DNA of 64,000 bases from Porites lobata (lineage: Eukaryota > Cnidaria > Anthozoa > Scleractinia > Poritidae): contig CALNXK010000039.1 of assembly GCA_942486035.1 (NCBI GenBank), positions 1,399,001-1,463,000 of the forward strand. The letters run 5' to 3'. Positions 1-10,989 of the stretch are shown in pieces. Under the pieces are notes generated by a model that was not told the DNA's origin, did no database searches, and was given only the letters and a program-made list of their open reading frames with translations. How positions within the stretch are numbered: the first letter of the stretch is position 1; the number at the start of each line of letters is the position of its first letter. A program made the position numbers and the translations under genes.

Positions 1-634
1 GTGTCCAATCATACTGCCTAAGAGGAATCACGTCACAGGACTGATCGTTATTAAGTACTACCACGTAAGGGTGTTAACTATACGATTAATCATGTACGGG
101 AGAAATACCTAGTGGTCCATGTTTGTGAACAAGTGAAAAGAGTCATGAGAGAATGTTTTGAGTGTGCGAGACGATTTTGATCATAGTCAGCTCACCAGCA
201 AATGGCGCCGTTATGGAAGATTAGACTGCAGCAATCCTCCAGACCTTTCGAGAACTGTGCAGTTGACTTTGGAGGACCTTCTTAACTAAGCAAGGACGTG
301 AAGAGTGCATTTAAGCGACCACGTCTTGACTCCAAATCACTTTCTGATCGGACAGATGGGTGGTGATTTTGTACCGGGGAGTGTTGACTCTGAGCCATTT
401 AATCCCAGAAAGTGCTGGAGAAGACTACAAGAGCTCACAAGACATGGGTGGAACCAATGGGTGAAAGAATACTTACCACAGATTGGATCAAGACAGAAAT
501 GGTACTTCCGTAACAGCAATTTGCAGGTTGGAGATGTTGTCGTTGTTATTGATCCCAGTACATTGAGGCGAAAGTGGAATGTTGGGCGCCTCAGAGATTT
601 TCTTACCACAGCCACCTTCCCTTTTGTTTACTAG
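1..634 (+). pseudogene. BEL/Pao retrotransposon pol remnant (integrase end)
   Basis: This is the 3' part of a BEL/Pao LTR-retrotransposon polyprotein. Bases 1-70 read in one frame as PIILPKRNHVT, the start of the integrase H2C2 zinc-binding region. About 85-175 in another frame gives VREKYLVVH and ECFECARRF, which supplies the CxxC part. About 200-283 gives QMAPLWKIRLQQSSRPFE and VDFGGP, the entry to the integrase core. From 305 to 634 an open frame of 109 residues matches the DUF5641-type integrase C-terminus (LTPNHFLIGQ, LTRHGWNQWVKEYLP, SRQKWY, GDVVVVIDPS). Between VDFGGP and LTPNHF the roughly 150-residue catalytic core is missing, and the zinc-binding part has frameshifts and stops, so the copy is dead. 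The element continues leftward out of the window. No LTR is recognised; AATAAA at about 711 lies just downstream. Confidence 0.85.
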
Positions 635-908
635 TTTTAATTTAATGTTATTTATCTATTTATTATGCTTATCATTCTACTTACTGTAATTTATTTTGTG
701 TGGCAAAAACAATAAAAGAAAATTGTAAAAAAAGATTCATCAGAGCACAGTGTTGCTTATATATCTCACCAACGTATTTGCACTAACACACTAATTTCTT
801 GCAAGTCGGCATTTTTCACCTTGTTCTTTCTGAATATGCCAATCAATTCCATAATGTCACAGATTTGAATTTTTGTCACATCACACTTTGTTGCTCTTTT
901 GCTACTTA

Positions 909-1206
909 AGCCTGGTTTCCATATGATCGCTACAATCGCTGCCATCGCTGAGAAAAAAAAGTTCAGCAATTGCAGTGATCACAGCGATCATATGGAAACC
1001 ACTTTCCAGGGATTGTAGCCGTCGCAGCAATCGAAGTGACAACAATCGCTGAGATAGAAAAAGTTCTATATCAGCGATCATTGTCACTGCGATCGCTACG
1101 ATTGCTGGAAAGTGGTTGCCATATGATCCCAATGATCACTGCGATCGCTGATCTTTTTTTTTCTCAGCGATCACAGCGATTGTAGTGATCATATGGAAAC
1201 CAGGCT
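909..1206. mobile_element. MITE with three consecutive hairpins, TTA flanks
   Basis: The terminal inverted repeat starts AGCCTGGTTTCCATATGATC at 909, and its reverse complement ends at 1206. Direct TTA copies flank it (906-908 and 1207-1209), a target-site duplication typical of PIF/Harbinger-type elements. The body is built from GCGATC/GATCGC-rich blocks that fold into three successive hairpins: about 911-1001, 1004-1115 and 1117-1205. The outer two each begin and end with the CCATATGATC motif. It has no coding capacity. The short ORFs reading across it are artefacts of the palindromes. Confidence 0.85.
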
Positions 1207-1210
1207 TTAA

Positions 1211-2781
1211 TGATTAACCTCTGTGCAACAGACACTTGGTGGTTCTTTACCTAAGGTTGGACTACTGTTTACTACAGCCTGTACAATCAAATTGGAATGA
1301 ACTCATGGTCGGAAAACTCAATCTTTAGCCATTGAAGAAGAATGAGTCAAATATTTGTACCTTTCTATAAGAGACCCTGCAAATGGACTCACCAAAATCT
1401 GCAAGGTTACAATAAAGCAAGAAAGTTATTACCGGTATTCTTAAATGTAATTTAAACACAAGTGAAAATCTGATCATTTCTGGCCCAAATTATCAAACAA
1501 AAATGAATTATAGCCATTTCCTTGTTATACAACTTGGTTTAATTGCCATAAGCAACAACCACCTTGTGCTATTGTCCTCAGTCCCCATATTCAAAGGTAT
1601 CTTCCACTGAATGCAGTAGTCTTTGAAAAATTCTGGTTATATCCTCAATGAGACTCAGTACAGGTATTTCCAATAAAATAGAGGTCACAATGAAACAATA
1701 ATTGTATTGCCCTTTCAAGCAAGTTTGACATTGATCATTGGTTGTGTGATGATAGCAGACGGTTGAGAGAATTTTATGTGGATATTGGCACTTACTGTCT
1801 TAGGTTTAACTCACTTCAGCAAAGGCCTCTGAAGAAAATAATACTCCCATCTTAAAATCCAAGGATGAATCCCTTGACAAGGAAATGGTATTAGATGAGC
1901 TGTTCTGTGTTGAACTGTTAGCACTTTGTGATTCACTAGTTTCAGTACTAAAGTACACTGGTAGAATAGGCACTAAAATAATAAAATTGGCTGTATATTA
2001 GAACAAAATTATTGATGATCTGTGACTCCTATCACAAGAAGGCACTTTCTTACTGATATTTTGGAAAACAGTCAGTATTGGAGTATTGTGTCGTTATATC
2101 TGGTTTATAACTCAAACTAGAATGGCATGCTTTTAAAACTTTATTCCATGCAACAGTTTGCTGTTGTCATGTTCCTCAAAACAATGTACAATATAAAACA
2201 ATTATCAAATTTGGTTTTGGTGATATCTGGAATAATCAAGGTCTCGGTAAGTGTTATAAGCCTAGCTTGAGTTTGATATATTTATCACACAAACCTCATC
2301 TAATATTCATGAATATTGTTTATAATCTTCCACCATTTTCTCCAGCTCTGCTATGCCGAAACAGCAGAGCGACTTCACTGTTTGTGCCTTTTTCTGTTGA
2401 TTATCTGTTCCAATTAATGTTACTTGCATTGATATTGTCAAACACGGATCTTCCAAATATGGTAAATGTTAGTTGGTTGTGAATGAAATAAGTGTTAAAT
2501 AAATGGCCTGTTTATCTTAGCCTGTGTACAGCCGGCCCCTCCCCTCAGAAAAAATCAGACGGGGGTGGGGCGGGGTTTTATCTTGACAACTCACCCCTTC
2601 ATTTCATTTCTTCATCAAGTCATCGTAGCATGCAGTAATGGAAATAAAAATGGATCACATCATAGGCAAGAGATCTCTTTAAAAAAAGGCAGGGTTCTAT
2701 GTTTTTTTTTCATGATTTTGGCACTCATCATTTAATTCTCCTCCAGAGCAATCTCACGCAAGTTACCGGTACTCTTGTAAA
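1211..2781. other. No gene recognised (1.6 kb)
   Basis: AT-rich sequence with no supported exon. A G/C-rich patch lies at about 2531-2580. If the 2811-2970 exon is real, later exons of that gene could lie here or further left, but none could be recognised. Confidence 0.5.
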
Positions 2782-2810
2782 TTAGAAGTGAGAAAATATT
2801 ATTTTCTTAC

Positions 2811-2970
2811 CAATGACGGTCATCAGTAAACAGTCAAACAAAGTGCTTAGGGATGCTATCACCAGAATGAACCTCTTTGAAATTCTCCCTTGACTCCCAT
2901 GGTTTTCTGTTGTGTGAAACTCATGCGATTCGCCGTCGGCGTTTAACAATTGCTCTTCGATTTCCGTCAT
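2811..2970 (-). CDS. Possible first coding exon of an MFS transporter (SLC18-like)
   Basis: On the minus strand an ATG at 2970 opens 53 codons. They end at a good donor: exon end at 2811, intron beginning GTAAGA, phase 1. The peptide has an acidic cytoplasmic start (MTEIEEQLL), then Arg/Lys followed by a hydrophobic first membrane segment, FILVIASLSTLFDCLLMTVI. In vesicular amine/acetylcholine transporters the same position reads RKL..(I/V)..ALLLDNML.TVI/VVPI(I/V)P, with the Pro-rich part coming after TM1. The Asp in mid-helix and the L-x-T-V-I ending are what suggest the family. No following exon with the VPIxP start was recognised to the left, so this may be a gene with a distant second exon, a fragment, or a chance match. 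Confidence 0.35.
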
Positions 2971-3507
2971 GTTCTGTCACAGAAAAGTAACAATTGAAAA
3001 TTTTAAACTTATACGAAAATGAGAGGTTCTTGGACGGTTGAATCACTCCGTAAATTGGCGGAATTCATCATGCAAAAGTTGTTATACTTTTCAAGAAGCT
3101 TGCATGTTGATGGTGAAATACGGAGAGAAGTACTGGGTCGAGTTCCTTGAATTGCCCCACTCCACTCCACTGGGTCCCTTATCACCAACGAAAATTTTTG
3201 GATGCTTTGCAAAATAATGCTTCTTCTTCTTGAAAATGCATTCTCAAAACTAAATTTACTTTGATTGTTTTTTGTTTATGCAGGCTAGTTTATGTTCCAT
3301 AATGGTTTTGTTCCAAACTTCCAGTGCCCCACTCCCCAGGTGAAATTTGGCGGGAAGATGCAAAATGTTTCCCCGGTTGACAGAAATTAACCATATGTAC
3401 ATTTCTCATGTCACTTTCATGCTCGTCGAAGAACTCTTCTCGATGTCAGTGACATCGCAAAGTATATTTTAAAATGCCGCTTCACAGTATATTTTTAAGT
3501 TGGAAAA

Positions 3508-3691
3508 GTGTCTCAACGAAGACGTCGACGAATGCTTTTGGAAAAGGCATCCATGGCTTTGACCTGTCGGCCAGGCGATGTGCTCTTGGATCCGTTCGCA
3601 GGACTTGTGATCTCATGTCGAGGTGGTCTTTCGAAACAATCATGCTCCCAGTTCATCCATTCTGCCTCAGAATACTATCCAAAAGATCCAG
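3508..3691 (+). CDS. Doubtful exon with methyltransferase-like motif I
   Basis: An open frame reads RPGDVLLDPFAG, which resembles the SAM-binding motif I of THUMP-type tRNA methyltransferases or amino-MTases (PGDxVxDPFxGxG). It is preceded by LEKASMALTC, comparable with the helix before motif I, and ends at a good donor (CCAG then GTAACT, phase 1). Against it, the usual GTG/GTI after FAG is LVI, no second exon was recognised, and the match is short. It could equally be a chance frame. Confidence 0.18.
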
Positions 3692-3711
3692 GTAACTCGA
3701 TAACGTAAAGT

Positions 3712-5609
3712 TTTATTACTGAGAGCGATCTGATAGCGAGAAGGAAACCTTTCACTTGAATGAAGGATACATATTAAAGTCATCTTCGCCGTTGTGAATT
3801 AACACTAATTTGCTTTAAATCCTACAGGAAAAAAAAGGCTATTCTATTTGGCTTAGAGCGAATTACTTAAGTTCTGATTTAGCTTTTTTGTATTTTGTCT
3901 GGTAAGTAAGTGCAACAGCAAAATATAACACACTGAAGGCGGATGAAGTTGAGATTGCGTGACTAACAGACGTGACAGATTTTTCAAAGTTCTCTCGGGG
4001 ATTTTCGCGGTGGTTGTTTTTATTCACACCTACTAATCCCAAAGAGCGTAGAATAGTGAATATGAGAAAAATGTTCTGCCCCTAAGCTCAGTTGTAAATG
4101 CATCCATTGATTTATTTGATTTATTTTCCTTTTTAAAGTTTCTAATTGTGTATTTTTACAAATGTGGGATATAAAGATTGTACCATTTCCAATGAATTAC
4201 GCACATCCCTGGGTCTTTCTCCAGAATCCATTGTTTTTATTGTTTTATTGTCATATTTTCAAACACTGACTTCTTACGAACTTTTAGTTTTATCTTCAAA
4301 TTTCTTCTGGCCCCTAAAGAAGGTTTGTTTTCAAACCGAAATATTGGGCAAATTTGTTTCAATATATATTTTTTGCTTTATTCTTTTGTTTACTTCTTCA
4401 TCGTCTTGCCGTAAGGATCAGTTGCCGTTTTATATTTTTCTTCAAGTTGTTATTTTACCGGTCCAGGTCTACATCTGGGAGATCCGGCACCACTCATTGG
4501 TTTGTCGCTGTGGACTTTCTGATATTTTATATATCTTGGTATTTTTCTTCGAGCTATATTTTCAATATGCGACCTCCATGCGTCATGCATCAAAGACCCA
4601 TGTTGAATTATTATTTCTGCTTTCTTGGAGTTGACGAGACCTTACCAGGTATGAAGCAAGGTATGAAAACACAACAACAACAACAACAACAACAAATAAA
4701 TCTGATAAATAAATAAATAGATAATGAATAGTGTTCCTTCAAGGAAACAATCTTTGAGTTGTCTCTTCTTGGTCATTTACCCAAGCCATTTCAAAATTTT
4801 TAAAAATTCTTGGTTTCCCCTCCTATTTTTAAATATTTGCCCCGTTAATCGGGGATCTTATACCTCAAATGAGATTTGCCTTTGAGGCGGCTGGTGGTGA
4901 CTTTGTTTTGCTGGCAGAAACCTCATCACTGCTATTCATGTCCATCATAAGCAGTAGGGTTTCTATGGCCTATTTCAATTGCATCTTTTGTATTTTTCTC
5001 TAACTTTCTCTTTGTTTTATTTGATGACTGCAGGTAAATTTATTATCTTTCAAACTGTGCTGCTGTGAACTATCCCAAATGGCAGATAAGAGGGATAACT
5101 TAAAGCCCTCCCTTAACCCCCCGCCCCCACCCAATCAGCAATCAGTTGTCTTGCCTAATCAATGCTCATGTAAACTATTAGATGAACTTGTGAATAAATA
5201 AGGCAAATTAGTGACTTGCAGGTGCTTGTGGGGAAGCTGATGATAACTCCATGGAATTTTCAGGGTTGTGTACTGTCAATAAAGTAGGTATCAGGCCTTT
5301 TTCCATAGATAATGGGAGGGCCACCTCTTCCATTTTCTAAGAAATGAGGTTGGAGTAGGTATATGTCTAGAATGAAGTTCAGGCTTAACTGATCCCAAAA
5401 AATAGATTTGACAAGATTGTAAAGAAATTTTATATGCCTTAATTAAGTTGACTGTATATTCGGAGGAAACTAAAAATATATTTTTGGTACTAATCATACA
5501 TATTATAACTGGTAACACTAGCATTATTAGTTGAAGTAAGTAATTTCCCTAGTTAGCCAGTGTAGTCGGGGAGCAGATTTCTAATAGAGGCCCCAAAAAT
5601 GGGTTACAC
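3712..5609. other. No gene recognised; T-rich region
   Basis: This stretch holds no supported gene. Two overlapping open frames at 4146-4716 are T-rich and give unspecific hydrophobic peptides in both frames, which is expected from base composition. A CAA microsatellite sits at 4670-4695. Confidence 0.5.
4670..4695. repeat. (CAA)n microsatellite
   Basis: About eight to nine CAA units, followed by AAATAAAT-type low-complexity sequence. Confidence 0.9.
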
Positions 5610-6213
5610 AGCACCCCCACCACACAAAAGGTTTGACAACAGATTCAGATAGCCAAATACCCATAGATTACTTATTCAACACGCAGATCTACAAACTGAG
5701 GGGTCAGTGACTTGGTACACTGCGATTTTTGAGGGGGTTGGGGGTATTTTCAGCATTTTCGTATAGGTGCAAAACTTTGAAAAATCATATCTTTTTACTT
5801 AATCAGGCAAATGGGTTAGTATTTGGCCGACACATGTTAATCCTTAAGAGCTACAAATTATCTCAGATGTATTTTGTGCTTTTTTACATTGCCATGGTAA
5901 CGGTTAATAAGGAAAGTCTGTCCATGGGGTCTAATATCAATAATAACGTAATATCTTAAAGACTAAACATTGTTTGATGATGAAACTTTGGTAAGTCATG
6001 TAACTTTTAAAGCTCTTTCATTTTATAACATTTCGCAAAGTGATCCTTGTTTCCATGGCAACGGCTGCTAAGATGCACTTTTTGTATGCCATGCCCCTTT
6101 TTAAAGAAGATCGAACAGAGATGTGGGTCAAATAAGCAATTTGAAACAAAAGTTAATAGAAATATGAAATAAGAATTTTTTTAGCCGGTTTGAAGAATGC
6201 AGAATGACTCCCT
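5610..6213 (+). repeat. Left long inverted repeat of the transposon
   Basis: Its reverse complement is found at 10611-10876 and 13618-13983. Matching landmarks are AGCACCCCCAC at the outer end, GGCAAATGGGTTAGTATT in the middle, CCATGGTAACGGTTAATAAG, and GCCGGTTTGAAGAATGC at the inner end. The similarity stops abruptly after GACTCCCT at 6213. The 76-residue open frame at 5729-5959 is partly preserved in the other arm only because the DNA is homologous. I see no sign that it codes. Confidence 0.85.
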
Positions 6214-6445
6214 TAATTACTTTTAAATGAGTTTTGTATCGAATCAAAGTAATTACCATTGATTTTGTGGCCACAGAAGAAACTGAAGAAACCGCATATT
6301 CTATAGATTTGTCTGTCACCAACGTCTTTATTCAAGCGAAAGAAACCACATGATTGTGTGCCGTAGGTTCAATAGCAATCATATATTACAGGCTCTTTCC
6401 CATCTGCATTTCACTTCAAAAGCATAACTACAACTAATTGACAGC

Positions 6446-9169
6446 CTACTCCTCACCATCACTCGGACACTCTAATTCATCAAAACCAGTGTTAGGATTT
6501 TCACAATCATAGGCCATGCAAGCACAAGCCTTTGTGCACGATAACTCATTGACTCTACAAACACAAGAAGCCGACTTGCAGGCTGTCTTTATGGTTTGCA
6601 GACTGTGAACTCTGCTAATCCCTTTGGCGCAGCATCCCTGGTAATCAGAGGGGGCTTCAGGTAGCCATCATCGCCCTTCTCCCACCCATTTCCCACTGGC
6701 TGTGGTAATTGCTGAAAGGCTTGCAGACATGGCTTCCGAATCATTGCCTGGTGATTGGCACACTGAATGTGCAGCAGGAGACCATCAGAGGTGGGCAGCA
6801 GTCCATCGTTTTTCTGTTTTCTCTTACAGAACACCCAGTACCCAGCTCTTTACATGCATTTTAACTAATAAGTTACGTAGAATTCATGATTTGACCATGA
6901 GTGTACCTTACATCATCTGCTGTTGTACCAAAACCCAACTTCATTGGTATTGATACACTTGCTCCCAAATAACTTCATCCTCGCTGCTCCTAGACATGGG
7001 GCATCAATAAGTTGCTCTGATATCTCCTCTGGCATAACTACTCCTGTAGCAAGGGTCATTAGTGGAACGTCCTCTCTGTATGCATCTTCATCAAAGGGAT
7101 TAGACATCAATGTCTGCAGAGTATGTGTGACCTTTTTGATGTCATTTCGTCTCTTTGAACTTTGACTTTTGGCGATTCCTTGTCTGTACTTCTTGTAGAT
7201 TCATCCAAATCTATCACACTTTTGGTAGCAGTTGTGGTTGCTGGCCACCTTTAGTTTTTCTGTCAAGGTTAATGCTCTGTTCGAGAGCCATGTCCGTCCA
7301 GACTTGGTTAAATGACTATGATGTTGACCTTCTGATAGTATGGTTCCCTCTAACGAACTCGTTGTAGACGTCTAGAGCTTTTTCTTGCAGATAGCGCATA
7401 TCCATAATATACACTGACCATTGCAAAAAAATAGGGAATCATCTTTGTTGTAACCTTTAGATGTAGCTCCCAGTCACCCTCTCGTTCTGCTCGAATGAAC
7501 TCTAGAAGAAGGAGAATTTTCTTGATATACTTGTCCCAAAGCTTGTAAAGTTTCGATGACGATTCTTGTTTAAACCGCATCGGCAATAGGTCCTCAAAAC
7601 AGGTGGCGGTGTTGCAAAGGAGCAAATAGGCCTCTTTCTTCTCTTCAGCTGTTGTTGTTGTTCTGTAGCGAACTATGATAGAGTTAACGAGATTTAGAAT
7701 CGAACCTCCTTCGCTTTCGACTCCTCCACCTCCTCCTTTACTTACTCATGGGCAAAATGCCTCCCATTTCAAACGCAGTAGCGCCTCCATAATCAATTTG
7801 TGTCCTCAAATTCCCTTCCTGTACGATTTTCCCTGCAATAGTGCCATAGTAGAGCTCGATCCGTAGAGGCTAGACCTTATGAACCCATCCTCTAAGCCAC
7901 TCTCCTGTAACATCTTTCCAATCAAGGCCAAATAATTGAGTGCTATGCATGGTTTTGGAACTCTTCTGGATAACGCCAGTGGATTTCTTTTGCCTTGGAA
8001 TAAATTGTCAAATCAAATGTGATTACTGCAGTGCTCTGCTGGAGATGTTTGGACATTTGTTGCACGGTTTTCAGTACCGTGCAGATGGTACTGTACTCTG
8101 TCGGCGATCCAGCAATCATCGGGCAGTACCCAATAACGGTACGAGGCAACGTGATGGGAGATATTTCCACATTGAATGCTCTCCATCCAGAAACTGATTG
8201 CTCTCCATAAGTATCATCGGCCTTCAATGCGTTTTTTCTAATGAGCCTGAGCAGAAACCATGCCAGTTCTCTTACATTCTGAGTTTTTGTGGAATCGTTT
8301 CTTAATTCAAAGTTCTCTTCTGCTCTTCCTACAAACGAGGTCAAGGCAGGACGCTTACCATGCACACTACACTCGTGCATGAGTTGACCCTGAACTGGCT
8401 GCTCTAAAGATCTTCTTCTGGAGGAGTGGTCGGCCTGGATCTTCGGTGGGAGTTTGGGTCCAAATGGCTAACGCTGATAAATTACTAGCATTGTGGCGTG
8501 GTTGGTTTGTTTGCCATCTAGAGTTTCCTCGTTGAAGTCATCATTGTCGGCAACGAATTGGACAAATGGGCCGGGGTGATGTTTGATGCCTCCATCTCTC
8601 TTTCCCACGCTGTGTTTACGATTTCGACATCATCATATGAGGAGCAGTGCCCCATTCTGTTTAACAAAGTCATGACTTCCTTAGACCCTGTTAAATGATG
8701 TATGGTGAAAGCCAAACCTATGTGTTTCGGTGTTTTCACCTGACTATTGGTAGCGGCATGAATTATATCTTGACCTAGCATAACTACGCGTCTTCCTTTC
8801 TTAGCACTAAGAGTAGGTACGGTCGACACTTTTTTGTCTTGCGTAGATAACCTCTGAAAGAAAGCTGTAAAGGACGTTCTGGTATTGTACACTCGCCCTT
8901 CTCTATGGACACATCTTCTACACACAATGGCTTGATTGAAATACCTTTGCATTGTTTGATGTCATTCTTTATTATCTGGGCTGCTTGGTACGAAATGGTA
9001 GCCTTATCCTGTTCCATATACTGTCTCGTGTTCTCATCGACCTCAAAATCTTCACTGGACTGCTGGGAGACTGATGTTTTTACTATGTTTGCAACAGACA
9101 AATGACAAATGACTCGTTCCCAATGTGTGGCTTCATAGCTCAGTTGGTAGGGCAACGCACCGGTAACGT

Positions 9170-9201
<32 letters not shown>

Positions 9202-9243
9202 TGATTTTTTTCAGGCTTCTTCTTTCCAATTGCTTAAAGTGGA

Positions 9244-9274
<31 letters not shown>

Positions 9275-9836
9275 AGACAAATGACTGGAATAATTAATTC
9301 GGACTTCGAAGGGTCGTTCTGCTTCTCGATGACTATTTGGTCTAAGAAATGGCTTCTCAGTCTGCTTTTGAGCTTTTCGCTGCGATAATTGCTGCAAGAA
9401 ATGCCTTTGACTTTCAATACCTGCTTATAGCGGTCTAGCAAATGGCCCAGGCATGTCATAAATCCTTCCTTTAGATAACCCAGGAGTAATTTCATTCACT
9501 AACATAGCAAACGCCACAGAATATTATTTCTTTATTGTCTTCCTTGTAACTGAGACATTTAAGGTTTGTGTTACTGACATATTTGCTTCGACATTTTCCG
9601 TGATACTTCGCTTCTTCCGCTATCAAATCGACGACTTTGATATTTAAAAGCAATCGCTGGTCATCGCGAGCAATGGCAGCATCTACAATTGCTTGACAAG
9701 AATCAAAGCTGCCAACACTTATAAGCTCTTTTACTCCTTTGTACTTCTTTTTTTGGCAAAATATACATATTGACCAATCTACACTTTCATATGTGTACCC
9801 GGACGTCCTATCTACTTTTGCCCTCTTGTGGCTCAT
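6446..9836 (-). pseudogene. Transposon-encoded protein, Cys/His finger at N-terminus, tesmin-like Cys cluster at C-terminus (broken)
   Basis: Minus-strand fragments in changing frames line up as one protein of about 1,100 residues. In order: a putative zinc finger (9836-9492: CIFCQ, then DLIAEEAKYHGKCRSKY); a linker (9495-9211); a segment with KKGRRVVMLGQDIIH, PKHIGLAFTIHHLTGSK and LLNRMGHCSSYDDVE (9105-8518); VSGWRAFN with VITFDLTIYSKAKEI (8380-7943); GLEDGFIRSSLYG, GKSYRKGI and MEALLRLKWEAF (7930-7750); WELHLKVTTKMIPYFFA (7625-7350); PLMTLATGVVMPEEI (7110-6913); and LLLHIQCANHQAMIRK with PVGNGWEKGDDGYL (6834-6589). The tail has CKSASCVC, SCTKACAC and DCEN, then a stop at 6446-6448. That tail resembles the CXC/tesmin pattern. 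The FD in VITFDLTIY could be a DDE-type catalytic Asp, which is inference only. At least five frameshifts, several stops and an inserted tRNA-like sequence make it nonfunctional. I recall this family as highly multicopy in cnidarians but know no established name. Confidence 0.75.
9129..9200 (+). tRNA. tRNA-Thr-like sequence (pseudogene or SINE head)
   Basis: The 72-nt sequence has a perfect acceptor stem (GGCTTCA/TGAAGCC), a D arm GCTC...GGGC, and a perfect T arm ACGGG-TTCGAAT-CCCGT. Alignment puts GGT (Thr) at the anticodon, but position 33 is C instead of T and the anticodon stem pairs at only three of five positions. It is therefore probably not a working tRNA. It is followed by CCTGATTTTTTTCAGG, a short hairpin with a T run, which fits a tRNA-derived repeat with an oligo-T tail. 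It lies inside the transposon ORF. Its reverse strand reads NGIRTRDL, a well-known artefact in predicted proteins. Confidence 0.65.
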
Positions 9837-10610
9837 CTTCAGAATCCACCATATCTAATATTTTAAAGGAGGAAAAAACTATCTATCACAATTTTACCGA
9901 CAAAAAGTTTCTAAGTGTTATTAAAGCATGCACACCGGGAAATTGTCTATTTATAAAGTATATGTCTATCTAAAAAAAGGTGATTGCTTGTATTAAGATT
10001 GCTTTACAATTTACAATCAAATTAACAACAATAAAACAAATAAGTGTTTAACGGGATTAAAATATGCTAAATGGAAACAAAAAAAAAATTTTTACCTTTT
10101 AAAAATAAATCATTCCAGCAGCTAAAATGATGGGTGCTACTTGCAAAGCAATTCGGGATATGCATCGAAGTCATCATGGGAATGAAGAGGCGGGATGGAT
10201 AGAAATCAACTTAAAAGGGATCCAGGAAAACTTATACCCACATAGAAGTTGATTATAAAAGCTTTAAGAGCTTTACTGCAAATTATACAAAATCTACGCA
10301 ACTAAAAAATAAGGCACTTCAATAATTTTTTATTAAATTTTCAGTAGAACACTCATGTAGCTAAGCAAACACCCTCTCAAAACACAGAGATAGTAATAAC
10401 GTCAAATATGAATATAACGATATAGTTTCAAAAATATATGTTATTTACAAAATATATGTATTTGTATCCGAGATCATTACTAAAGATTCTGCAGTGATTA
10501 ACATTTCTAGACACACACACACAAAAAAACTATAAAGAATTGTTTGTGTTGATACTGTATTGCATTTTAGCTAAATGCTTGTATCTTTAGGCATGTGAGC
10601 AAAAAGTTTG
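9837..10610. other. Non-coding inner part of the transposon, upstream of its ORF
   Basis: AT-rich sequence between the ORF start and the right inverted repeat. It would hold the promoter and leader of the ORF. No specific signal was recognised, only an ACAC run near 10512-10523. Confidence 0.5.
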
Positions 10611-10876
10611 AGGGAGTCTTTCAGCATTCTTCAAACCGGCCAAGAAAAAACTTATTTCGTATTTCTACTAAATTTTGTTTCAAATTGCCTATTTAACTCG
10701 TATCTCTGTTCGATCTTCTTTAAAAAGGGGCATTGCTTGCAAAAAGTGCATCTTAGCAACCGTTGCCATGAAAACAAGGATCACTTCGCGAAAATATTAT
10801 AAAATAAAAGAGTTTTTAGAGTCACATGACTCACCAAAGTTTCCTCGTTGAGCAATGTTTAGTCTTTAAGATATGA
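10611..10876 (-). repeat. Right long inverted repeat, inner segment
   Basis: This is the reverse complement of about 5950-6213. It runs from AGGGAGTCTTTCAGCATTC to TTTAGTCTTTAAGATAT, where the homology breaks. The remainder of the arm resumes at 13618. Confidence 0.85.
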
Positions 10877-10989
10877 TTTTTCAAAGGGTTTATTGGTACC
10901 AATAGGAAAATAAGGTTTAGAGGCAATTATGACAACTTTCATTATTCGTTACAAGACAATGGAACAATTTGATTTGTAAATTTCTAAAA

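Noticed and set aside
4146..4716. Two overlapping open frames of 162 and 120 codons with hydrophobic peptides
   Set aside because: The DNA is T-rich, both frames look equally hydrophobic, there is no family signature or splice context, and the second ends in a CAA microsatellite.
5729..5959. Open frame partly conserved at 13605-13841 (minus)
   Set aside because: Both frames lie in the two arms of the same inverted repeat, so the resemblance comes from DNA homology. The second copy is not better conserved at codon level.
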